A DNA stretch of 64,000 bases. Source: Anaeramoeba flamelloides. Taxonomy: Eukaryota; Metamonada; Anaeramoebidae. The stretch spans positions 5,332,001 to 5,396,000 of the forward strand of contig JANTQA010000047.1 in the NCBI GenBank assembly GCA_027625915.1, given 5' to 3'. A program made the position numbers and the translations under genes. The notes under the pieces are model-generated. The model was given only the letters and a program-made list of their open reading frames with translations. It was not told the DNA's origin and did not search any database. This document shows positions 55,701 through 64,000 of this stretch, in pieces (position 1 is the stretch's first letter; every line of letters begins with the position of its first letter).

Positions 55701-58700
55701 TTTTCTTTGATTGATCAATTATTAAAAATTTGTTCAAAAAATTGACTATTTTTATGATCTGTCCAAAACCACACCAACAATTTCGATATAAAAGTAGATT
55801 TAGATTGCGTTTGTTGATTTGATTGAAAATAATATAATTTATTATTCTTTGACGTTAATTTGTTTCTGTGATTAATTGATTTCACTTTTCGTTTTCAGGT
55901 TTCTGTGATTCTCTTAATGTTCCCAATGAAAAATCGTGTTGAACTTTTTTTCCCTGTTTCACTTTTTTTCCCGAATGGTAATAATTTTGATTTTTTTTCC
56001 ATTTTTTCCCCATAGCTGAATCTTCTTTATATTGGGAAGAAGAGTTACAAAGGAAAAAGATCAAGTGGCTACTTACTAATATTGTTAACATTGAAACACG
56101 AAAGTATGAGTAACTTGAAAATAAAATCAAAAAAGAAAAGGATAAAAATGAACAAAGGTTTAAAGCAAATAAGATCAAAAAAAAAATAGAAATTACAACA
56201 ATTAAATAACGATTCCCAAGTGAACATTTATGATCAATTATCAAATTATTAAATCAACCAAAAGTATCGTGGCTGTTGTGATTTTAGGGAGTCCTTAATT
56301 AAAGATAACATTGTTTTTTTTTTTTTTTTTTTTGATTTTTTACCAATTGCTTCTTATAAACCCTTTTTTAATTTCAATTTCTATTTCTTTTTCCTTTTTT
56401 CTTTTCAATTTTTTTGCTTTTTATTTTTAAATCATACAAAAAATTGGGTGTGTCTTTCCCTTGAACAAACATGAAATCCACAATTTTAAGCTTAAATTAC
56501 CTTTGAGGAAATAAAAGTAAAAGAACATTCAGAGTGTAATTTACACTTCTTCAATAATAAATATAATAATAAATTGATTTTTTTGAAACCTTATAAAATA
56601 TCAACCTAACCAGTAATTGAAAAAAAATAAAATAAAATAACTATAATTATAAAATTTTAATTTAAACTCTTCAATAAAATTTTTTAATCTCTAATTTTAA
56701 AAACTAAAAAGCAAATCGTAAAAAACACTGACGAATCAAATCCCGATAATCTCTATTTAAGCAATGTGTTAGAAAAAATGAAGGAAATTGCAAAGCATCT
56801 CAATTTAAACCGCTCACATTTAATGGAATTTCAACGTATTTTGGCAATTCAAAACAAATTCCAAAATTTAGCAGAAGGCGAATCTTTACTTGATGCAGGA
56901 CGAAGATTGAAAAAAGAAGGGAAACTAAATGTTTATAACAAAAGGAAGAAAAAAAAGCCATTAAAAGTGTTTAAACAGTGGGTTTTCCTTTTCAATGATT
57001 TGCTAATTTCTTCTTATAAAATTGATAACAATACTTTTTCCAAAAAGATAATAATATCTTTTAAATATCTTGAATTAGATAGTTTACCTCAAAAAATTTC
57101 TGAAAATCAAACCAAATTTGAATTCAAAGTTGGAAAGGAAATTTATGTTATTGAAGGGGACGATCCTGAAACTACATTAGAATGGTTTAATATTTTGAAT
57201 AAAATCCTAAAAAAAAATATTAAAAAAAGAAGATCATTTCTTGATTTATTATCTTGGACAAAATTACCAGTTATTAATGGATCATTGCCACCCCCAGTTA
57301 AATCAACCCAAGGCGATGTCTATAATAATAAATTATACATTTGGGGTGGTGAAATATCAAGTAATTCTAAAAAAAAACAATATATCAATGATTTGTATAC
57401 TTTAGATCTTGGTAAGTATAATTATTCTTGAAAAAATTCTATTATTTTTTTTTTTTTTTTGAAAATGTCAATTATAAAAAAAATATAAATAAATGTAAAA
57501 TTTTTAATAAGAATTCTGTGGAAAGTTACAGAAGAAAAAAAAAAAAAAAAAATCTTTCAATATTTTCAAAATGAAAATAAATTTAATCTTTTCATTAAAT
57601 ATCTTTAAAACTTTTATTTATTGAAAAAATTTTTTCAAAATAAAAAAAAAATACAAATAAATATAAAATCCAAAAACACTAAAAAATTCAAAAAACCTTA
57701 GAAATTCCATTTTTTTTGATCAATTGAAAATAATCGTAAAACTTGGAAAATGTATTCTAATTTTAAAAGCTAAATATTGAAACAATATCCTCAATTAAGA
57801 TGGTTAATGGTTACTTGGTAGTTTATATATTTTATCTGTTTAGTTTCAACCATTTGGTAAATGTTGAAATGAAAAAAATTCCAAATATTTAAAATTAATA
57901 GAGTGAATTACTAAAAACAAAAATATAATTTTGATCAAAAAAATGGAATTTCTGGAGTTTTTTTAATTTTCCAGGTTTTAAATTTGACATAAAAATATTG
58001 AAAATGTCATTAAAAGGAAAAAATTAAATTATCAATTTTTTGAGATAAAAATTATCAACAACACAAATCACAGAAACAAGAAATTAAATTAAAGATGGTG
58101 CTTATTATTGCCATTAACTTATAAAATAATAATATTCAAAAAACCAAGATGTTATCTATTTTCAGTGAAATTTGGTAATCAAACTAAAATATTTTTCAAA
58201 AATGTTGACTAATTTTAGAATGCTATCAAAAGTGATTTTGAGTTTTTGGTTTTATCCAAGATTCTTTTCAAAATAAATTTTCAATTTTTAGATCAAAATC
58301 ATCACAACTAATTTTGCAAATTTTTATTTTTTTAAATTTTTGCTTTTCTTTTTCTTTTTGTTTTTCGAAACCTTTTTTTTTTATTTCAAATCTTTGTTTT
58401 TTTTTTTTGATTTTCTTTTTTTTTTGAAAGTAAAGTTGATAAAAAAAGAGATCTTAGAAAATATCAATAAACATTAAGAAAATTGAGAAATGTAATGCAT
58501 TTTAAAATGAATTATATTTATTATCAAAAAATCTTGTTGTTAACCTTTTTTCAACGAAAATTCAGTAAGAAAAAAATCGTTAGGTTCATTTCGAAAATTG
58601 TGATTCACTTTTTTTTTAAGGTTTTTGATTTTATTTTTTTAAAAATATTATACTTTTATATGTCCCTACGACCCAAAAAACACTAAAAATGGAAAACTGT

Positions 58701-59952
58701 TCAAATACTTTCCCTTAATACAATTCAAAATACAAAATGATAAAATAAAAATAAATAAAGTTTCAATTTAGCTTTTTCTTGAAAACATTTTTTGCCAAAA
58801 TCATTGAATTCACACTTGAAATTATGTATATTTTTAGATACACTATCTTGTTTAAACTCATTTACTAAAACAAATTCTAAATTATGGGAATTTTCTTTTC
58901 ACAAAAGGCACTAATTTGGTCCTCAAATGTTTTTTTTAGTTTTAAATGGTAAAATTAAAAAAAAAGTTAAACACAAAGTATAAACTTTCTGGAAAAGCAT
59001 TCTAATTTAAGATATTAACTTATTCTTTGATTTCAAACTTTTCTCAACCCCAATTTTTCAAAATAAAATAAAAAAGTGCACACTAATTCCAAAAAATATT
59101 TTCGATATTCAAAAGTTGAGAGTGTTTTTATTCTAAAAAAAAATATCACAGTGTTTAATTGAATTAAGTTATGTTCTTAATTTCGAAAAATATTAATCAG
59201 AAAAAAATAGTGCTTAATTTTATTAAGGACATATGTATTCATAATAATCAAAAAGTGAATTATGAATAAGATTTATCTAATTAGTTGTTATTTGGATGTG
59301 AAATAATATTTTTTTAAAATTTATTATTTCAGGTTTAGTCAAAATTTTTCAAATATGGTTTATTTTAAAAAATACTAAATAATTGTTGAATTAACAAATT
59401 AATAAAATTTTTCTATTTTTCATTTATCAATTAGAAATAAAAAATTATTAACAAGTAAAAATAAATGGGAATTGATAAAATTTCAATAAATTATTTTTTT
59501 AATAAAAATTGAATTCAAGAGGCACTTATAACAATTTTTAAACTAAATTAATATTTTCTTTTTTTTTAATACCAAATTAATTTAAATATTTTTTTTGTAA
59601 ACATATTAATCCAAATACTTTTTTTTTAAAATAAAAATTTTTTCAATCTCAAAATAATTTATTTATAAAAAAAAAAAAAAATTATCAAATACTCAAAGAC
59701 ACTTGGACATGGACATTGTTAAATGTTAAAGGCAAAAAACCAATTGCAAGATCTAATCATACATTAAATTTAATTGATGGCTGCTTTTATTTATTTGGAG
59801 GAGAAAACAATGATAAAATATTTGGTGATTTATATTTTCTTGATATAAGTAAATTATTATTTTTCTTTCTTTCTTTACATATCTATTTATCATTATTCCA
59901 ATTCATTTTTTTTTTTTTTTTTATTATTCAAAATAATTATCTTTTTAAATGT

Positions 59953-59984
<32 letters not shown>

Positions 59985-62720
59985 TAAGAAAATTTGATCT
60001 GGAAGAATATTTCAACTCAAAATAAAAATAAACCTAGTGCAAGATATGGACATTCATCTTCTCTTTATAAAAACCAAATTTGGATTTTTGGGGGGCAAAA
60101 TAAAAAAGGAAAATGTTTAAATGATTTATATTGTCTAGATCTTCAAACCAACAAATTAATTTGGAAAAAAATAAAGATTGTAAATGGCAATAGCTATCCG
60201 CCAATTAGAAAACTCCACACATGTACTGTTATTAACTCAAATTTAATGATTCTTGGGGGGGTAAAAGACTCTCTACCATTGAATGACGTGTGGAATTTTG
60301 ATTTAAAACATAATATTTGGAAAGAAAATGAATCTTCACAGAAAAATAATATCAATAGATATGGGCAGTCTGCAATTCAATTTAAACACAAATTGTATAT
60401 TATTGGCGGCAGCAATTTTTCAAAAAAAAAGGAAAAGCAATCCGTTTCTATTCTTAATTTGAAAACGCTCAAGTGGGAAGACGTGATAAACGATGAAAGT
60501 AAACCAAAGCAAATTGAACAATGTTTGACTGTCCGATTGCCAAGTTGGAACAATAAAATTTTGCTTTTTGGAGGGAGCATTAATAATCAATTTTCTAATA
60601 ATTGTTATGTGATAACAATTGAAATTAGGAGTAAAAAAAAAAATAAAAAAAATTCAAAAACAGCAAATAATAGCACAGAACGAAGATCAAGAAGAAAGTC
60701 ATTTTCAAATTTTAAATCAAGGAATTCAAATCCTAAGAGTCAAATTAATCAAACAAATCAAAATTCAAATTCGAATTATAATCACCGCAATCATGATATT
60801 CGCAATAGAAGGAAATCTATATCTAATTATAATCAAAAATATCATCATTCAAAGGAAACTAGAACAAAAAATTTAGCAATTCCAAAAATTAATAATCAAA
60901 CTTTCACTGTAACGGACTCTTATTCATTGCCAGACTCAAGAGAAAAAAATAATTATTTTATTGAAAACTATCTTGAAAATGCTAAAATAAAAAACAAGAA
61001 ACAAAAGAAATCTGATCTACAGACTTCTAAATCAATTTCTTCAAATGATTTAATAAAAAATCGAAATAATAATAGTAATAATGGTAACAATGGTGGCAAC
61101 GATTCTAGTGATGATGAATTTTCAAAAAAAAAAAAAAAACAAAAAAAGAAAATATTATTTCAATCTTCAGAAAATTCTTCTGATTATGATATTCACTTTG
61201 ATCCTTTTTCAAATGATTTACCTAAAAAAAAGAAAAAAAAGACAAAAAAGAAAAAATCGCCATCTGAAAATGATCCGGGGTATATTTTTTATTCAATGTA
61301 TCAAGGAGATACATCTAGTCCCTTTTCACCGATAAACAAAAAAAAAAATATACTAAATATCAAAAAAAAAAAGAAAAAGCAAAAGCAAAAGCAACAACCA
61401 ATAAAAAGAAATCCTCGAAAACACCACCAAATCAATAAAAGAAACTCTCAAGGCTATAATTTAAATGATTCCAAAAGTGTTCAAAAGAATGAAACCAAAT
61501 CTAGAAACATCCCAATAAAGAATGGTGAGCGCAATGCTGGGAATAACAATCTGAATGTTAATTTTGAGATCCCTGTTTTATATCCTAACGATCAATGGGC
61601 AAATTCTGCACCAACATATACAAATTTTACCAACCAAAACGAGAAAAGTTGTTACTTCTTAGAATCACTTGAAAAGTACAATTATAAGAATTCTTCTGGC
61701 GAGGAAGGCAATACCCAGCCTAGCAGCGATGATGATGATGGTGATAGTGGTGGTGGTGGTGATGAATCTGATGAAAACGGTGATTATGATGAATTAGATC
61801 AAGAAGAAATTCAAAATTATTTAAATTCAAATTCATATTCATATTCAAATTCAAATTCAAATTCAAATCCAAATTCATTATCGTTTTCATTTTCTCCCAA
61901 AATAGAAAATAATTTTCCAAAAATTTCGCAAAAATCAGAAAACAACTTTCCAAAAATTTCGCCAAGATTAGATAATAATGAAGAAACAAATAACTTAATA
62001 ATACCTATTCTAAAACCACCAAATAATAGAAAAATTACAGTTAAACGGCAATTAGAATTAACCAATAAAAAACCGCGTGAAAAAAGGGTAACATATAATA
62101 TATCAGAAAATATGATAACAAGCATTAATAATAATAGTAAAAATAAAAAAAAACTGACATACTCACATAGTTTAAAAGAAACCAATCAAAGCAATTATGA
62201 AAACAATTTATATAATAATAGCTACGACAATGGTTCATTTTTACATCAAATACCAGAACATATCAAAAAGCCTGTGAAAAGAATATCTGTTACGAAAAAA
62301 AATATATTAAATAAGCACAATAACCAAAATAAAAATAAGAAACACAGCCATACAAATCGCCGCCACCATCATAATGTGATTGGAAGCGATCTTAATAATA
62401 GAAGTACCCAAAATCGTAATCATAATCACCACCGTGTTAATAGTAATCCCCGCACCAACGATAAGCTAAATGAAAAAATACGTTTAGAATTAATAACATT
62501 AAATGAAACATATCAATACTTGGTCAGAATAAAGAATCTTAATTTATCAAATTTAATCAAGAAATTATCAAAGAAATACCGGAAACACATTGTATTAAAA
62601 CTTTCTCGAGAGGGGCCGGAAATAAATAAACAGCGCCAATTAGATCAATTAATCTCGAAATTTGGTGTTGGTAAATCTCCAACAATTAGATTATACGTTT
62701 CATTTAGAAGAAAAAAATAA
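52775..62720 (+). CDS. IQ-RhoGEF(DH)-PH-Kelch protein with C-terminal ubiquitin-like-fold candidate
   Basis: Exons 52775-53050, 53518-53835, 56712-57411, 59699-59848 and 59989-62720: 1391 aa. IQ motif LQRNLRGFFTR (46-56, calmodulin/EF-hand type); DH domain from ~69 (INTILELISTEKTYLKHL) through LITPIQRIPRYVILIN to ~245; PH domain ~258-366 (KEGKLNVYNK, KVFKQWVFLFNDLLI, EWFNIL); six Kelch blades ~380-692 (LYIWGG, FYLFGG, IWIFGG, LMILGG, LYIIGG, ILLFGG); K/N/S-rich disordered region ~693-1309 with an acidic patch at 1059-1087; conserved-looking end 1310-1391 (LSNLIKKLSKKY, RQLDQLISKFGVG, TIRLYVSF). It should activate Rho-family GTPases by nucleotide exchange and dock partners through the propeller. 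Odd: the exon 1-2 join drops roughly 20-25 DH residues; the frame after 53050 stays open to 53105 and fits the family, so exon 1 may end later or a microexon is missed. Confidence 0.85.
53950..54300 (+). repeat. Interspersed repeat R5, copy 2
   Basis: Diverged direct copy of 9330-9690, ending exactly where TIR element R2 starts. Confidence 0.5.
54302..55979. mobile_element. TIR element R2 (about 1.7 kb)
   Basis: The left end reads ACCATTCTGGAAAAAAAGTG, then AAACAG...GTTCAACACGG. The inverted right end reads ACCATTCGGGAAAAAAAGTG, then AAACAGGG...GTTCAACACG. The tips thus pair over about 50 bp. Further inverted pieces lie at AAGGAAGTAAGTA (54359) and TACTTACTTCCTTAA (55548). The right 320 bp recur at 40040-40376, and an inverted end at 63915-64000. 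No transposase frame; non-autonomous. Confidence 0.65.
57412..59698 (+). other. RhoGEF intron 3 (2.3 kb) with a young MITE
   Basis: Starts GTAAGT and ends CTCAAAG, joining Kelch blades in phase 1. MITE D copy 3 occupies 58661-59231. The rest is A/T-run DNA. Intron 4 (59849-59988, 140 nt) is mostly a long A run. Confidence 0.75.
58661..59231 (+). mobile_element. MITE family D, copy 3
   Basis: TA flanks both ends (58659-58660, 59232-59233). Starts TGTCCCTACGACCCAAAAAA and ends TTAAGGACA. Nearly identical to copy 2, so both came from a recent source. Inserted in the sense-strand intron between Kelch-coding exons 3 and 4. Confidence 0.9.
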
Positions 62721-62860
62721 GTTTTTTTTAACAAATTCACAATTTATTTTCCCTTTTTTCGGAATTATTAATGAAGAGAATAATATTTTTTTATTAATAG
62801 AATACAATATTTTTATTAAAGCAATAATATATTTTTAATAATATAATGATATATTTTTAT

Positions 62861-62863
<3 letters not shown>

Positions 62864-62895
<32 letters not shown>

Positions 62896-62902
62896 TATAG
62901 AT
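62864..62902 (+). repeat. TA/GATATA microsatellite
   Basis: About fifteen TA units followed by GATATA units, 145 bp after the RhoGEF-Kelch stop codon. Confidence 0.9.
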
Positions 62903-63134
62903 TTAGATACAACTATGAGATTTTTATTTTTTATTTTTATTTTTTTTTAACACATTAAAAGAAAATTATGTTCAAGGGCAATATTTATTTTCAGATTTTT
63001 TGAAAAATATTCCCGATTCTTGGAATAAATATTAATTTTTATCTATTGACAAATCAATTAATAAGATATGTATTTTTTTTTTTTTTATTAAACCCATATA
63101 ACTTTTATTTGGACAATTTTCAGTAAATAATTTT

Positions 63135-63660
63135 TTATAACTGCAGATAGGAAAGAGATTCGATCTCTAAAAAGTTTAAGATATTACTGTCGTTGTTGTG
63201 GAAAGATTTTGAGTAAATACTTGGGTTATTAGGCAAAGTTTGAAAATTTTTGGATCTTCTTATTTTCAGTTCTTATTTTGTAAAATAAGAAGTGTTTTAA
63301 TAATAAATTTAACTTTAAAAATGCTTTTTTAAGTTATTTTATAAGAGTTTTACAAATTTTAGTTACAAGATTGATTACTTCATAATTTTAATTTTAGCCT
63401 ACCCGGATTTTCCAATTATTTTTATATAAATATTTTGGTTTAAGAAGCTAAAATATTTGTCGAATGGAGTTAAATAACAACTTGATTTTTTTGATATTGC
63501 TTGTAAATGGAATCAATTCCATTTCTTTTGTTGAAAACAATTCCAAAAACTATAAATTGTTTTTTTTTTCTTTTTTGAAATTGGGTTTTCAAAGAAGTAG
63601 ATTGAAATTTGTGATTCTATTAAAAAAAGGGAATATGAAAATAAATTGAAAATTTTTTCT
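63135..63660 (-). repeat. Interspersed repeat R1, copy 4 (inverted, partial)
   Basis: The reverse complement matches 41375-41830: GTGGAAAGATTTTGAG, AAAATAAGAAGTGTTTTAAT and TGTAAATGGAATCAATTCCA are landmarks. Only the 3' two thirds of the family is present. Confidence 0.65.
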
Positions 63661-63914
63661 TATTTATTATTCAAATTCTAATATTTTCTTTGTGAAATAA
63701 ATAAATAAATCAAAGTTAATGTCTCCTTAAATAAATATCCCATCACTAGAAACTCTTAACTTAAAATCGTTTTCTTGTCGATATATCTTCCTTTTCTGAG
63801 TTTTCTAATTTGTATTTTTTACTTTTACTATTTTTAACTTGAGATTTTAATAATGTAAACAAAAAAATAATTCTCAAAATTTTATTTTGATTAGAGAAAT
63901 TACATAAACCTTTG

Positions 63915-64000
63915 GGAAAAAAATGAAAGGGGGGGGGGTTCAACATGACTTTTAATGGGTAGCTTGAATCCAACCTGGAAAATAAAAGTAAGATTAATTA
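63915..64000 (-). mobile_element. R2 terminus running off the window
   Basis: Reads GGGGGGTTCAACATGACTTT, then AACCTGGAAAATAAAAGTAAGA, matching the inverted right end of R2 (GTTCAACACGATTTTTCATT, then AACCTGAAAACGAAAAGTGA). The element should continue beyond base 64000. Confidence 0.5.

Larger units (their letters stand above)
53836..56711 (+). other. RhoGEF intron 2 (2.9 kb) with repeats R5 and R2
   Basis: Starts GTTTGA and ends AAAAAG, joining LIN to QIVKNT in frame. Filled by R5 copy 2 (53950-54300), TIR element R2 (54302-55979) and, near 56529, a stretch similar to the LINE tail end at 34785. No internal exon needed. Confidence 0.7.
62721..64000. other. Downstream region, repeats to the window edge
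   Basis: 3' flank of the RhoGEF-Kelch gene. Contains a TA/GATATA microsatellite (62864-62902), an inverted R1 copy (63135-63660) and, from about 63915, the end of an R2 element running off the window. No gene recognised. Confidence 0.6.

Noticed and set aside
61720-62185. Minus-strand frames with His- or Asn-Leu repeats
   Set aside because: Shadows of the repetitive acidic and Asn-Ser segments of the RhoGEF-Kelch gene on the other strand.

Overview
The window is very AT-rich eukaryotic DNA (long A and T runs; coding exons stand out by slightly higher GC) with the standard genetic code, GT-AG spliceosomal introns and a dense load of inverted-repeat transposable elements. The gene set (Rab14-type GTPase, class I histone deacetylase, a RhoGEF/PH protein fused to a Kelch propeller, a small PAS protein and a rolling-stone-like membrane protein), with K/N/S-rich low-complexity tails, suggests a free-living amoeboid protist. 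Anaeramoeba-like metamonads would fit, but that assignment is inference. No tRNA, rRNA or CRISPR was seen.

Layout. 1-881: repeat DNA and one orphan terminal exon. 881-6111: intergenic, with at least four TIR elements. 6112-6828 (-): two-exon PAS protein. 6829-15869: about 9 kb without a convincing gene, filled with foldback elements and MITEs. 15870-26711 (+): Rab14-like gene in five exons, only 624 coding nt spread over 10.8 kb. 26712-30902: intergenic, with a recent 194-bp-arm palindrome. 30903-32199 (+): two-exon rolling-stone-like membrane protein with a Ser/Gly/Cys repeat tail. 32200-37459: intergenic repeats and a LINE tail. 37460-49163 (+): class I HDAC in three exons, whose second intron carries a DNA transposon with an uninterrupted 523-codon DDE-type transposase. 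49164-52774: MITEs and a LINE reverse-transcriptase relic. 52775-62720 (+): IQ-DH-PH-Kelch protein in five exons. 62721-64000: repeats.

Splice joins for all five host genes were chosen because reading phase closes exactly and the joined peptide follows the family. The one doubtful join is RhoGEF exon 1 to 2, where a short piece of the DH domain seems to be missing. The genes share no pathway beyond small-GTPase signalling and trafficking (Rab, RhoGEF) and chromatin (HDAC). What links them is the repeat landscape: the same families recur in introns of Rab, HDAC and RhoGEF and between genes. At least six families have long inverted arms, several flanked by TA (Tc1/mariner-type) and one by TTAA (piggyBac-type). 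The most informative pattern is a roughly 2.4-kb repeat shared by the Rab and HDAC introns, in which the Rab copy is split by two Rab exons.
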